Part shown: positions 34,126 to 43,200 of the stretch, piece after piece | Layout of the letters: every line of letters begins with the position of its first letter | How positions within the stretch are numbered: the first letter of the stretch is position 1 | Origin: Acidobacteriota bacterium | GTDB lineage: Bacteria > Acidobacteriota > Terriglobia > Terriglobales > SCQP01 | NCBI GenBank assembly: GCA_027314025.1 | Contig: DAHVCP010000048.1 | Location: 51,220 to 115,219, forward strand | Direction: 5' to 3' | DNA: 64,000 nt | The notes under the pieces: generated by a model | The model's input: the letters and a program-made list of their open reading frames with translations, nothing else | What the model was told of the DNA's origin: nothing | Database searches by the model: none | Made by a program: the position numbers and the translations under genes

Positions 34126-36174
34126 ATGACCCTCTCCCTCCATCTCTGGCTCATTCCCGTCCTCTGTTTTCTGGGCTTCGCCCTGAACATCCTGGGCGGA
34201 CGGCGCTGGCCGCGGCGCGTGGCCGGCTGGATCGGCGTGCTCTTCCCCGCCGCCGCCTTCGCCGACGCGCTCTACGTCGCCTCGCGCTGGGGCAGCTTCG
34301 CCGTCCCCTACATTGAAACCCACGGCGCCTGGATCCTCGCCGGGCCGTTGTCGGTGCCGTTCGGCTTCCAGCTGGACCAGCTCTCGCTGGTGATGCTGCT
34401 CGTCGTCACCGGGGTCGGCCTGGTCATCCACGTTTATTCGCTCGGCTACATGGCGCATGAAGGCGGCTTCTACCGCTTCTTCGCGCTGATGAACCTGTTC
34501 CTGTTCTTCATGCTCCTGCTGGTGCTGGCCAACAACTTCCTGCTGATGTTCATCGGCTGGGAGGGCGTCGGTTTCGCCAGCTACATCCTGATCGGCTTTT
34601 TCTTCCATCGGGACAGCGCCGCCGCCGCCGGATCCAAGGCCTTCGTCACCAACCGCATCGGCGACGTGGGCTTCCTCATCGGCCTGTTCCTCATCTTCCA
34701 GCACTTCCACGGCTTCGATTTCACCCGCGTCTTCGCCCAGGTCCGAGCCATGCCGGTCGAACACGCCTGGACCGGCCTGCTGACCGTCATCGGCATCTTG
34801 CTGTTCATCGGCGCCACGGGCAAATCCGCCCAGCTTCCCTTGTACGTCTGGCTGCCGGACGCGATGGAGGGCCCGACGCCGGTCAGCGCCCTCATCCACG
34901 CCGCCACCATGGTCACCGCCGGTGTCTACATGGTGGCCCGCTCGGCGGCCATCTATGACCGCGCGCCGCTGGCCCTGTCGGTGGTGCTGGCCGTCGGCGC
35001 CCTGACCGCCATCTTCGCCGCCTCCATCGGCCTGTTGCAGCGGGACATCAAGAAAGTCCTGGCCTACTCCACCATCAGCCAGCTGGGTTACATGTTCATG
35101 GCCTGCGGCGCCATGGTCTACGGCGCGGGTATTTTCCACCTGATGACGCACGCCTTCTTCAAGGGCCTGCTCTTCCTCGCCGCCGGCAGCGCCATCCATG
35201 CCCTGGCCGGCGAGCAGGACATGTTCCGCATCCGCGAGCGCGTTCCCGACGGGCTGAAGAAATACGCCCCCATCACCTTCTGGACCTTCGTCGTCGCGAC
35301 CTGTTCCATCGCCGGCATCCCGGGCTTCGCCGGCTTCTTCAGCAAGGACAAAATCCTCTACGCGGTCCTCTCCGGTCCCCGTCCCAACGCCTGGTGGTGG
35401 GCGGTGGGCACCATCGCCGCGGGCATGACGTCGTTCTATATGTTCCGCGCCCTGTTCGTCACCTTCTGGCCCGATCCCGCGCGGCGCGGCGCCGCCTCCG
35501 CCGACGGGCCCGTGCGGCCCACCGGCCAGGAACCGGCCGGCGCGGTCACCCACGCCATTGACGCCGCCGGCTTCGGGGCAGGCCCGGTGCTGCCACAGCC
35601 GGCCCATCCCCAGCCCCATGAGGGCGGGCCACCGCATGAGGCGCCGGCGGTGATGACCATCCCCATGATCATCCTCGCCGTGCTTGCGGCGCTGGGCGGC
35701 TATATCGGCATCAACGACCGCTTTGAAAAATTTCTCGCCCCGGTCTTCGCCACCGGCGTCACCCCCGCCCCCCACGCCGCCGCCATGGGCGAAGGCGCGG
35801 TGATGGCCATCTCCATCGCCGTGGCGCTGGCCGGCTTCGCCCTGGCCTGGTACTTCTACCTGGCGCGGCCCGAAGCGGCGGCGCGGGCCAAGCACGCGCT
35901 GCCCAAGCTGTGGTCGGCGATTTACAACAAATACTGGGTGGACGAGGTCTACGGCGCGGTCTTCACCCGGCCCCTGGCCTGGTTCTCCCGCGTCGTCTTA
36001 TGGCGGATCGTGGATGCCGGCGTCATTGACGGCGCGGTCGCCGCCGTCGGCGGCATCAGCCGTTCCACCGGCGGCGGCCTCCGCAAGCAAATCTCGGGCA
36101 ACATCCGCAGCTACGCCGGCTGGATCGGCGTCGGCGCGGTCGTCGCCATTTTCTACATGCTGGTGGCCCGGTAG
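34126..36174 (+). CDS. nuoL: NADH-quinone oxidoreductase subunit L (antiporter-like)
   Basis: A 682-residue proton-pumping subunit with about 16 helices and a long C-terminal lateral helix. Core motifs: LLMFIGWEGVGFASYILIGF (channel glutamate), KAFVTNRIGDVGFLIGL, TGKSAQLPLYVWLPDAMEGP (lysine), ALIHAATMVTAGVYMVARSA, and DIKKVLAYSTISQLGYMFMA. The loop around residues 460-520, between helices, is rich in Pro/Gly/His and longer than usual. It needs NuoM and NuoN next to it, both of which follow. Confidence 0.97.
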   Translation: MTLSLHLWLIPVLCFLGFALNILGGRRWPRRVAGWIGVLFPAAAFADALYVASRWGSFAVPYIETHGAWILAGPLSVPFGFQLDQLSLVMLLVVTGVGLVIHVYSLGYMAHEGGFYRFFALMNLFLFFMLLLVLANNFLLMFIGWEGVGFASYILIGFFFHRDSAAAAGSKAFVTNRIGDVGFLIGLFLIFQHFHGFDFTRVFAQVRAMPVEHAWTGLLTVIGILLFIGATGKSAQLPLYVWLPDAMEGPTPVSALIHAATMVTAGVYMVARSAAIYDRAPLALSVVLAVGALTAIFAASIGLLQRDIKKVLAYSTISQLGYMFMACGAMVYGAGIFHLMTHAFFKGLLFLAAGSAIHALAGEQDMFRIRERVPDGLKKYAPITFWTFVVATCSIAGIPGFAGFFSKDKILYAVLSGPRPNAWWWAVGTIAAGMTSFYMFRALFVTFWPDPARRGAASADGPVRPTGQEPAGAVTHAIDAAGFGAGPVLPQPAHPQPHEGGPPHEAPAVMTIPMIILAVLAALGGYIGINDRFEKFLAPVFATGVTPAPHAAAMGEGAVMAISIAVALAGFALAWYFYLARPEAAARAKHALPKLWSAIYNKYWVDEVYGAVFTRPLAWFSRVVLWRIVDAGVIDGAVAAVGGISRSTGGGLRKQISGNIRSYAGWIGVGAVVAIFYMLVAR

Positions 36175-36179
36175 AGAGC

Positions 36180-37877
36180 ATGGCGGACATGGCGAACCTG
36201 CACCACACCATTCTTTCCTGGATCGTTTTCCTGCCGCTCATCGGCATCGGCGTCCTCCTGCTGCTCCGCTCCGACCGCGCGGCGCGCTGGGCGGTGCTGG
36301 CGTTCAGCCTGGCGGACTTGCTGCTCTCGCTGATCCCCGCCTTCGCCTACCAAGCCGCCCGCCCCGGCTATCAGTTCCAGCAGTTCCTGCGCTGGATCCC
36401 GGCTTTTCACATTCATTACTACCTCGGCGTGGATGGCATCAGCCTCTGGCTGCTGCCCCTGACCACGCTGATGACCTTCATCGCCGTTCTGGCCTCCTGG
36501 AAGAGCGCCCATCAGCACGGCAAGGCATTCTTCATTCTGTTGCTGCTGCTCACCACCGGCATGCTGGGCGCCTTCGCCAGCCTGGATCTGTTCCTGTTCT
36601 ACGTCTTCTGGGAAGTGGCGCTGGTGCCCATGACGCTGCTCATCGGCATTTGGGGCCAGCACCACCGCATCCGCGCCGCGCTCAAGTTCTTCTTGTACAC
36701 CATGACCGGCTCGGCGCTGATGCTGGTCTGCATCATCTGGCTCTACAACCTTACCGGCACCTTCGACTTCCCGGTCATCCGCGCCGGCTTGGCCTCCGGC
36801 ATGTATCACCTCAGCCCCGCGGCCGCGATGTGGCTGTTCCTGGGCTTCTTCATCGCCTTCGCCATCAAAACGCCGCTCTTCCCGTTCCACACCTGGCTGC
36901 CGGACATGTACGCGGAGGCGCCGGTGGCGGCGGTGGTCCTTTCAGCGGTGATGGTCAAGCTGGGGCCCTACGGCCTGCTGCGCTTCAACCTGGCACTCTT
37001 CCCACACGCCGCCGCCCGCGCCGCCTGGGTCATCGTCATCCTCGGCCTGATCGGCCTGCTCTACGGCGGCTTGGTGGCGTTTTCGCAAAAAAGCATGAAG
37101 CGCCTGGTCGCCTATGGCTCCGTCAGCCACATGGGCCTGATCATCGTCGGCGTCTTCACCTTCACCGCCATCGGCGCCCAGGGCGCGGTCTACCAGATGC
37201 TGAACCACGGCATCATCACCGGCGGCCTATTCATCCTGATCGGCATTCTCTATGAGCAGCGGCACACCGATGAGCTGTCGGAGTTCGGCGGCGTGGCCAA
37301 GGTCATGCCCTGGTTCGCCGGCTTTTTCGTGCTGCTCATGCTCGCCTCCGTGGGGCTGCCGCTGCTGAGCGGCTTCGTCGGCGAATTCCTGATCATGCTC
37401 GGCGCCTTCCTGGCCCATCATGCCTTCGGCATAGCCGCGGCGGCCGCCATCATCGTCTCCGCCCTCTACCTGCTGAAGTGGACGCGCGCCACGCTCTGGG
37501 GCGAGATCACCCAGCCAGCCAACAATGCCCTGCGCGATCTCGACGGCCGGGAAAAGCTGATTTTCGCGGTTTTGGGGGTTTTGGTCATCTTCATGGGCTT
37601 GTTCTCTCCCCTGTTCCTGCGTAAAGTCCAGGACAGCGTCGCCGCGGATCTGGCCCCCTATGCCGGCGCCCACCCCTTCGGCCTGCAAACCAACGCGGCG
37701 CCGGTCGCCCGGCCCGCCATTCCCTTCTCCCGATCCCGGCACATGGCGAATACCACGGCGCAGCCCGCCCGCCGCCGCGCCGTCACCCAGGCGGTAGCCA
37801 ACCCTAACCACCGGGCAGAGATACCAGCGCCGAAACCTGGCGACCTAGCCGCCCTTGCCCTCGGAGGCCGCCGATGA
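36180..37877 (+). CDS. nuoM: NADH-quinone oxidoreductase subunit M (antiporter-like)
   Basis: A 565-residue proton-pumping subunit. Motifs are LFLFYVFWEVALVPMTLLIG (channel glutamate), FAIKTPLFPFHTWLPDMYAE, SMKRLVAYGSVSHMGLIIVG and GLPLLSGFVGEFLIMLGAFL. Compared with E. coli (509 residues) it has an extra C-terminal tail of some 60 basic, Pro/Ala-rich residues (from about NAAPVARPAIPFSRSRH) with no helix, whose role is unknown. The stop overlaps the start of nuoN by four bases (ATGA). Confidence 0.96.
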   Translation: MADMANLHHTILSWIVFLPLIGIGVLLLLRSDRAARWAVLAFSLADLLLSLIPAFAYQAARPGYQFQQFLRWIPAFHIHYYLGVDGISLWLLPLTTLMTFIAVLASWKSAHQHGKAFFILLLLLTTGMLGAFASLDLFLFYVFWEVALVPMTLLIGIWGQHHRIRAALKFFLYTMTGSALMLVCIIWLYNLTGTFDFPVIRAGLASGMYHLSPAAAMWLFLGFFIAFAIKTPLFPFHTWLPDMYAEAPVAAVVLSAVMVKLGPYGLLRFNLALFPHAAARAAWVIVILGLIGLLYGGLVAFSQKSMKRLVAYGSVSHMGLIIVGVFTFTAIGAQGAVYQMLNHGIITGGLFILIGILYEQRHTDELSEFGGVAKVMPWFAGFFVLLMLASVGLPLLSGFVGEFLIMLGAFLAHHAFGIAAAAAIIVSALYLLKWTRATLWGEITQPANNALRDLDGREKLIFAVLGVLVIFMGLFSPLFLRKVQDSVAADLAPYAGAHPFGLQTNAAPVARPAIPFSRSRHMANTTAQPARRRAVTQAVANPNHRAEIPAPKPGDLAALALGGRR

Positions 37878-39406
37878 CCTCCGCCGCCACCCCGCTGGTC
37901 CCCGCTGTCTATTACCTCCGCATCCTTCCGGAGATCGTCCTCACCGTCTTCGGCGCCGTTATCATGCTGATCGAGGGCCCCGCGCGCCATGTCGGCCGCG
38001 GCCGCACCACGCGCTGGGTCGCCCTCGTCGGCGCCCTCACCGCCTTCGCCGCCGTCTGGATCCAAAGCCGGCATCCCGGCTACGCCTTCAGCCATCTGTT
38101 CCGCGTGGACGGCTTCACCGTCTTTTTCGGCTTCCTGCTCACCGCCATCGCCACCGTCATCATCCTGATGGCCATGGATTACCTGCCGCAGCAGCATTTG
38201 GATCGGGGCGAGTTCTACGCCCTCGTCCTTTTCGGCACCGTGGGCATGGGCTTCATGGCCGGCGCCACCGAGCTGATCCTGATGTTCATCGCCCTCGAGA
38301 TCAGCTCCATCTCCACCTACATCCTGGCCGGCTACCGCCGCCACGCGCCCAAATCCACCGAAGCTTCGCTCAAGTACCTTTTGCTCGGCTCTTTCGCCAC
38401 CGCCTTCTTCCTTTACGGCATCGCGCTCATCTACGGCGCCACCGGCACCACGCAAATCTCCGCCATCGCCCGGGCTCTGGCCCATCCCAGCGCCGGCGCG
38501 GCGGTGCAAACCGGACAGATCGTGCTGCTCGGCGCGGCGCTGATGTTCATCGGTCTGGGCTTCAAAGTTTCCGCCGTGCCCTTCCAGGTGTGGACGCCCG
38601 ACGTCTATGAGGGCGCCCCGGCGCCGGTGACCGCCTTCATGTCCGCCGCGCCCAAGGCCGCCGCCTTCGCCATTTTCCTGCGTATCTTCACCGTGGCGTT
38701 GGCGGCCAACAGCCACGCCTGGTTCTGGCTGCTGTGGGCGGCGGCGCTGCTGTCCATGACCGTGGGCAACGTCGCCGCGCTGCTGCAAAACAATTTCAAG
38801 CGCATGCTGGCCTACTCTTCCATCGCCCAGGCCGGCTACATCCTGGTCGCCTTCGCCGCTCTCGGCGCCGACGGTGTTTCCGCGGTCATGTTCTACCTGG
38901 CCGCCTACGCCGCCATGAACATCGGCGCCTTCGCCGTGGTCTCCCACTTCGCCCACCGCGATGAACGCTACGTGGACATTCGCAACTACGCCGGCTTGGG
39001 CTTCCGCGCTCCATGGCCGGCGTTCTGCCTATCCGTCTTCCTGTTCTCCCTCATCGGCGTGCCGCTCACCGGCGGCTTTTTCGGCAAGGTCTACATCTTC
39101 CGCGCCGCGTTGCATTCCCACCTCGTCGCCCTCACGATCATCGGCCTGCTGAACAGCGCCCTCGCCGCCTACTACTACCTGCGGCCGGTGGTGGCCATGT
39201 ACATGCGCGAGGCGCCGGTGCTCCCCGCCTTGGCGCCCGGCGCTCCCGCCGGCAACATCGAACCCCCCATCCCGCCCACCGCCATGAGCGGCCCCATCGC
39301 CGTCGTCTTGGCCCTCTGCGTGGCCGTGGTCATTTGGCTCGGCGTGTTCCCCGGCAGCGTCCTCGCATACGCCCTCCGCTCCGCCCGCCACCTCCTGCAC
39401 GGCTAG
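37874..39406 (+). CDS. nuoN: NADH-quinone oxidoreductase subunit N (antiporter-like)
   Basis: A 510-residue proton-pumping subunit, last of the operon. Motifs are LILMFIALEISSISTYILAG (channel glutamate), KYLLLGSFATAFFLYGIALI, FKVSAVPFQVWTPDVYEGAP (lysine and conserved PDVYEG), NFKRMLAYSSIAQAGYILVA and GVPLTGGFFGKVYIF. The gap of about 160 bases after its TAG holds no clear terminator, and the next gene is on the opposite strand. Confidence 0.96.
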   Translation: MTSAATPLVPAVYYLRILPEIVLTVFGAVIMLIEGPARHVGRGRTTRWVALVGALTAFAAVWIQSRHPGYAFSHLFRVDGFTVFFGFLLTAIATVIILMAMDYLPQQHLDRGEFYALVLFGTVGMGFMAGATELILMFIALEISSISTYILAGYRRHAPKSTEASLKYLLLGSFATAFFLYGIALIYGATGTTQISAIARALAHPSAGAAVQTGQIVLLGAALMFIGLGFKVSAVPFQVWTPDVYEGAPAPVTAFMSAAPKAAAFAIFLRIFTVALAANSHAWFWLLWAAALLSMTVGNVAALLQNNFKRMLAYSSIAQAGYILVAFAALGADGVSAVMFYLAAYAAMNIGAFAVVSHFAHRDERYVDIRNYAGLGFRAPWPAFCLSVFLFSLIGVPLTGGFFGKVYIFRAALHSHLVALTIIGLLNSALAAYYYLRPVVAMYMREAPVLPALAPGAPAGNIEPPIPPTAMSGPIAVVLALCVAVVIWLGVFPGSVLAYALRSARHLLHG

Positions 39407-39568
39407 CCCCGCGCCCGCTGGCCCGCGAAGACACACCCCCGCGCCAGGCCTACCGGCTCCGGCGCTGCCCGCCCGCTACCCGACGCGGGGATCACGCCTC
39501 CGGCGCACCATGCCAAAAGCGCGGACGGCAACCGGACGGCCAACCCCAATAATCGCCGTGCGCTTGCG

Positions 39569-42031
39569 CTACTCAGCCCGCAGCGTTTCGCTCGGATCCG
39601 CCGCCGCCGCGCGCCGCGCCGGGAACCATGCCGCCATCAGCGCCACGATCAAAATGCCCGCAACCGCCACCAGCGGCGCCAGCCAGCGCGCTGGTGGTAG
39701 CCCAAAGATCGCGCTGGCCAGCCAACGTTGCGCCAGCCAACCGCCGGCAAATCCCAGAACCGCACCGGATGCCGAAAGCCGCAGCGACTCCCCCAGGACC
39801 CGCCGCAACAGTTGCCCGCGCCGCGCACCCAACGCGAGCCGTATGCCCATCTCCCGGCGGCGGCGGGCCACGCTGAACGCAACGACGCCGTAAAGACCTA
39901 CTGCGGTCAGCAACAGCGCCAGCGCAGCGAACGACCCCGCCCCAATGGCCTCAAAATCCGCCCGCGCCGAGGAGGCCCGGAGCTGGCGCCGCAGGCTGGT
40001 ACCGCCGGCCAAAGGAACGTTCGGATCCATCGCCGCCAGCACTCGCCGCGCCGTGCGGACCAATGACATCGGCGGATCGGGCGTACGCAGGTAATAGCTC
40101 ATCTCATCCAGCCCAACCGGGTTCGGTTGGACTTGGGCCTCCGGGAGGTAGATCTCCGGCGCCGCTGGCGCCAGCTGGGAGCGCGAAAAATTAAAGCGGA
40201 TATCGCCGGCAACGCCGACGATCACCCTCGGCGCGCCACCGCCGACACCGGGAGTGATCGTCTGCCCCAACGGGCTCTTCCGCCGCGGGAAAAATCGCCG
40301 CGCGAACGCGCGATTGACGATCGCCACGGGCGGCGCGGCGGCGGAATCCGCGCGCGTAAAATCTCGCCCCCGGAGCCCCACGCCCAAAGCCGCAAAGTAG
40401 CCGGGGGTAGCGGCCGCCACCGCGACGGAACCGGGCCGGGATAGCCTGCCTCCGCCGGCGCGCAGCACGGCGGTGCTGCCGGCGTATCCATCCAGCGTCA
40501 CGGCGCCAGCGGCAGTTACGCCGGGCAACCGCCGCAGCCGCCGGCTCAGCCGTGTAAAGAACGCGGCGGCGCGCCTAGGCGGAAATGGGCGGCTGGGCAG
40601 GGTCACGTCGAACACCAAGGCATTGCGCGCCGCAAAGCCGGGACGGAATGCCTCCATCCGCGCCAGTCCAAGCACCAACAAGGCGGCGGAACTCAGCAAG
40701 GCAACGGTCACCGCCACCTGGACGGCCACGAGCGCTCCGCGCAGGCGCAAGAAGCGCCGTCCTTCCGTCCGGCTCCGTCCCGTCGCCTCACGCAGGCGCC
40801 GCCCCACGGCGCCGCGCGCGGCGTACAATGCCGGAGCCCAACCGACCACCACCGCCGTGCCCATCACCGCTGCCGCCGCGAACGCCAGCACCGGCGCGCC
40901 AAGATGCGCTCCCCCCAGCCGCGGCAATTGCAGCGGCGAAAGCCGCGTGAGGACCGGAAGCAGCCAAGCGGCTAGCGCCAGCCCCGCCACGGCGCCCAAG
41001 CCGGTCAGGATCAGGCTTTCCGCCATCAGCTCGCTTACCAGTCGCCGGCGGCTTGCACCCAGGGCGGCGCGCACCGCCATCTCACCTCGCCGCGCAACGC
41101 CCCGCGACAGCATCAGGCCGGCCAAATCGGCCGCCGCGATCAAGAGCATGCACCCGGCGGCGGCGAGAATAATCTCCAGCATCGCCCCCGCGGGCGCGCC
41201 ACTCCGACCGGGATATCGCCCGCTGAGGTAGGCCCGAACGGTGGTGACCGCAACGCTAGTATGGCCGTCGCTGCGCGGATACCGGCGGGCGACGCGGGCG
41301 CCGATCGTGCTCATCTCCGCCCGTGCCGCCGCCAGAGTCACGCCCGGCTTCAGCCGCGCCATGATGAGCAAAAACATGGGCGGCGCCCTGCGATCCGCCA
41401 GCGGCTGCCCTCCGCCCATCGGGCGCCGGAAGCCCGCCGTGGTGGTCCACAGATCGGCGCGCCAGCCGGGCGGCGCGGCAAAACCTGACGGCATGACGCC
41501 GACCACCGTGTACGGCCTGCCGTCGAGCGTAGTGCGCTGACCGATGACGCCGCGCCGACCTCCGAAGCGCGCGATCCAGAGATGATGGCTCAGCACCACC
41601 GCGTCGCTGCCCGCGACCGCGCCGGGCTGATCTTCACCGGGGGCAAAGCCCGGGCCGAGCGCTGGGGAGACGCCAAGGAGGTGGAACAGGTTCGCGCTGG
41701 CGCTCACGCCCAGCACCCCTGCCGCGGGCCCGGAGCCGGTCAGGGTGTAAGGTGTGCCCGCGACCACCGACATAGCGGAAAAGGCACGGGCCTGTCGCCG
41801 GTAGGAGCGGAAATCGGGGAATGATACCCCGGCGCCGCCCCCGCCCGGCGCCCGCACCCGCCACAGCATCACCAGCCGATTCGGGTGCGCATAGGGAAGC
41901 GGCTGAAGCAGCACCGCCTCGACCACGGCGAAGATGGCCGTATTGGCGCCGATGGCGAGCGCCAGGACCGCAATGACGGCGGCGGCGAATCCCGGTGATC
42001 GTCGCACCCTTCGCCAAGCTTCTCCGAGCAT
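39569..42031 (-). CDS. ADOP-type orphan MacB/FtsX permease
   Basis: An 820-residue permease with two FtsX-type repeats. It opens MLGEAWRRVRRSPGFAAAVI with ALAIGANTAIFAVVEAVLL next, and continues LQPLPYAHPNRLVMLW, the hallmark start of the acidobacterial duplicated orphan permease family. Each half has a MacB-like periplasmic domain followed by helices; the C-terminus reads ARRRREMGIRLALGARRGQ and ends PAAADPSETLRAE. No ATPase gene lies next to it, which is normal for this expanded, poorly understood family. ATG 42031 is preferred since it follows GAGGGAAGG and gives the canonical start. The family is the best taxonomic hint in the window. Confidence 0.9.
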   Translation of the reverse strand: MLGEAWRRVRRSPGFAAAVIAVLALAIGANTAIFAVVEAVLLQPLPYAHPNRLVMLWRVRAPGGGGAGVSFPDFRSYRRQARAFSAMSVVAGTPYTLTGSGPAAGVLGVSASANLFHLLGVSPALGPGFAPGEDQPGAVAGSDAVVLSHHLWIARFGGRRGVIGQRTTLDGRPYTVVGVMPSGFAAPPGWRADLWTTTAGFRRPMGGGQPLADRRAPPMFLLIMARLKPGVTLAAARAEMSTIGARVARRYPRSDGHTSVAVTTVRAYLSGRYPGRSGAPAGAMLEIILAAAGCMLLIAAADLAGLMLSRGVARRGEMAVRAALGASRRRLVSELMAESLILTGLGAVAGLALAAWLLPVLTRLSPLQLPRLGGAHLGAPVLAFAAAAVMGTAVVVGWAPALYAARGAVGRRLREATGRSRTEGRRFLRLRGALVAVQVAVTVALLSSAALLVLGLARMEAFRPGFAARNALVFDVTLPSRPFPPRRAAAFFTRLSRRLRRLPGVTAAGAVTLDGYAGSTAVLRAGGGRLSRPGSVAVAAATPGYFAALGVGLRGRDFTRADSAAAPPVAIVNRAFARRFFPRRKSPLGQTITPGVGGGAPRVIVGVAGDIRFNFSRSQLAPAAPEIYLPEAQVQPNPVGLDEMSYYLRTPDPPMSLVRTARRVLAAMDPNVPLAGGTSLRRQLRASSARADFEAIGAGSFAALALLLTAVGLYGVVAFSVARRRREMGIRLALGARRGQLLRRVLGESLRLSASGAVLGFAGGWLAQRWLASAIFGLPPARWLAPLVAVAGILIVALMAAWFPARRAAAADPSETLRAE

Positions 42032-42059
42032 ATCCTTCCCTCGGGCACATTCTAATCCC

Positions 42060-42276
42060 TGCTGCACGACCACCGTGGATCAGGTCGGCTCTGATCCGTC
42101 GCGCAAATTGAACGGCTACACGACGATGGGCATCCCCCAAGACCTGGGTCGTTGATCCCGACGGCCCGCGGTACTACCGATTTCGCGAGGGCTCGTTGGT
42201 GGCGGCGGGCACGTATGGCGATCCAGGAGATGCCCTGCACTTTCCCCTCGGCGCTATCTCCGCCCTAGTGGATTAA
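42060..42276 (+). pseudogene. Remnant of a Uma2-like (restriction-endonuclease-fold) gene, frameshifted
   Basis: Two frames joined at about 42138 read as the C-terminal third of a Uma2-type protein. The first frame gives TVDQVGSDPSRKLNGYTTMG then IP; the second gives KTWVVDPDGPRYYRFREG, then SLVAAGTYGDPGDALHFPLG and stops at 42274-42276. The phrase 'K-x3-Y-x3-GIP-x-x-W-V-V-D-P' is the strand that follows the active site in Uma2 proteins. The N-terminus is missing where the antisense permease gene begins. The piece is therefore a broken, truncated leftover. The remaining 115 bases to the next gene hold only a GC-rich, repetitive GCGGCTTGGACCGC-like stretch. Confidence 0.5.
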
Positions 42277-42392
42277 ACGAGCAACGGAATCGCCGATCGC
42301 ACCGTCCACCGGGCAGCCGCTTGGATCGCGGCTCGGATCGCGGCTTACCCCGCAGCTTGGACCGCGGCTTGGACCGCAATGGAGCCGCCGCA

Positions 42393-43163
42393 TCATCCCG
42401 CCCCGGCGTCGCGGCGGCGGCGAACAAACATCCCCACGGCGCGGTCGAAGGCGGCGTCGGGCAGCAGCCGCAGCGTGCGAACCAAAAGGGCTAGCTGCCA
42501 GGGAAAGGCAATGCGCGAGCGTCCCTGGGCCAAGCCCCGGCGAATCACGCGCGCCGCTTCGTCCGCCTCCAGCACCCAGGGCATGTAGGGATTGCCAGCG
42601 GTCAGCGGCGTGCGGACATAACCCGGGCAGATCGTCGCGACGCGAATGCCGCGCGCCCGCAAGCCTACGCGCAGCGCCTCGGCATAGGTGATCAGCGCCG
42701 ATTTGGCGGCGGAGTAGCTGGCCGAATACGGCAACCCGCGATACCCGGCCAAGCTGGCGACCGCGGCCAATTGCGCGCCGGGCTGGAGGGCGGGCAAAAA
42801 CGGCGCAAACGTCCGCGCCACCCCGGTGACGTTGAGGCGCAAGGTCCGGTCCAGCAGGTCGGCGTCAATCAGGGTTTCCTTTTCGCCGCCGCCGGCGTTG
42901 GCGATTACCAAATCCACGCCGCCTGCCCAGTCCAAAAAATCGGCGGCGGCGGCGTTCATCGCCGCCGCATCGGTCACGTCGGCGGAGCGCAGCCAAATCC
43001 GCGCCCCATGGGTGCGGCAGGCGGCCGCCGTGGCCTCGAGTTCCTCCTGCCGCCGGGCCACCAAGCCGAGGCGGACGCCCGGCGCGGCATAGGCCCGCGC
43101 CAATGCCCGGCCAATGCCGCTGGAGGCGCCGGTAAGGAAAATCCGCTGCGGGGTGGAAACCAT
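42393..43163 (-). CDS. Short-chain dehydrogenase/reductase (classical SDR)
   Basis: A 256-residue NAD(P)-dependent oxidoreductase. Cofactor motif TGASSGIG at residues 11-18, LVARRQEELEAT with a basic pair suggesting NADP preference, NAGGGEKE for the NAG motif, and the catalytic Ser-Tyr-Lys in VASLAGYRGLPYSASYSAAK followed by SALITYAEAL. The C-terminal RTLRLLPDAAFDRAVGMFV resembles DltE/YqjQ-like SDRs that act on lipids or polyols. Substrate unknown. The ATG at 43163 gives the standard start. It is divergent from a VOC-family gene, with only 37 bases between the start codons. Confidence 0.85.
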   Translation of the reverse strand: MVSTPQRIFLTGASSGIGRALARAYAAPGVRLGLVARRQEELEATAAACRTHGARIWLRSADVTDAAAMNAAAADFLDWAGGVDLVIANAGGGEKETLIDADLLDRTLRLNVTGVARTFAPFLPALQPGAQLAAVASLAGYRGLPYSASYSAAKSALITYAEALRVGLRARGIRVATICPGYVRTPLTAGNPYMPWVLEADEAARVIRRGLAQGRSRIAFPWQLALLVRTLRLLPDAAFDRAVGMFVRRRRDAGAG

Positions 43164-43200
43164 GCGGAGAGGAGTAGCATGGGAACCGGAGGCTGCGACC

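Noticed and set aside
39510..39893. A + strand frame after nuoN
   Set aside because: It lies antisense to the C-terminal part of the ADOP permease and shows no motif.
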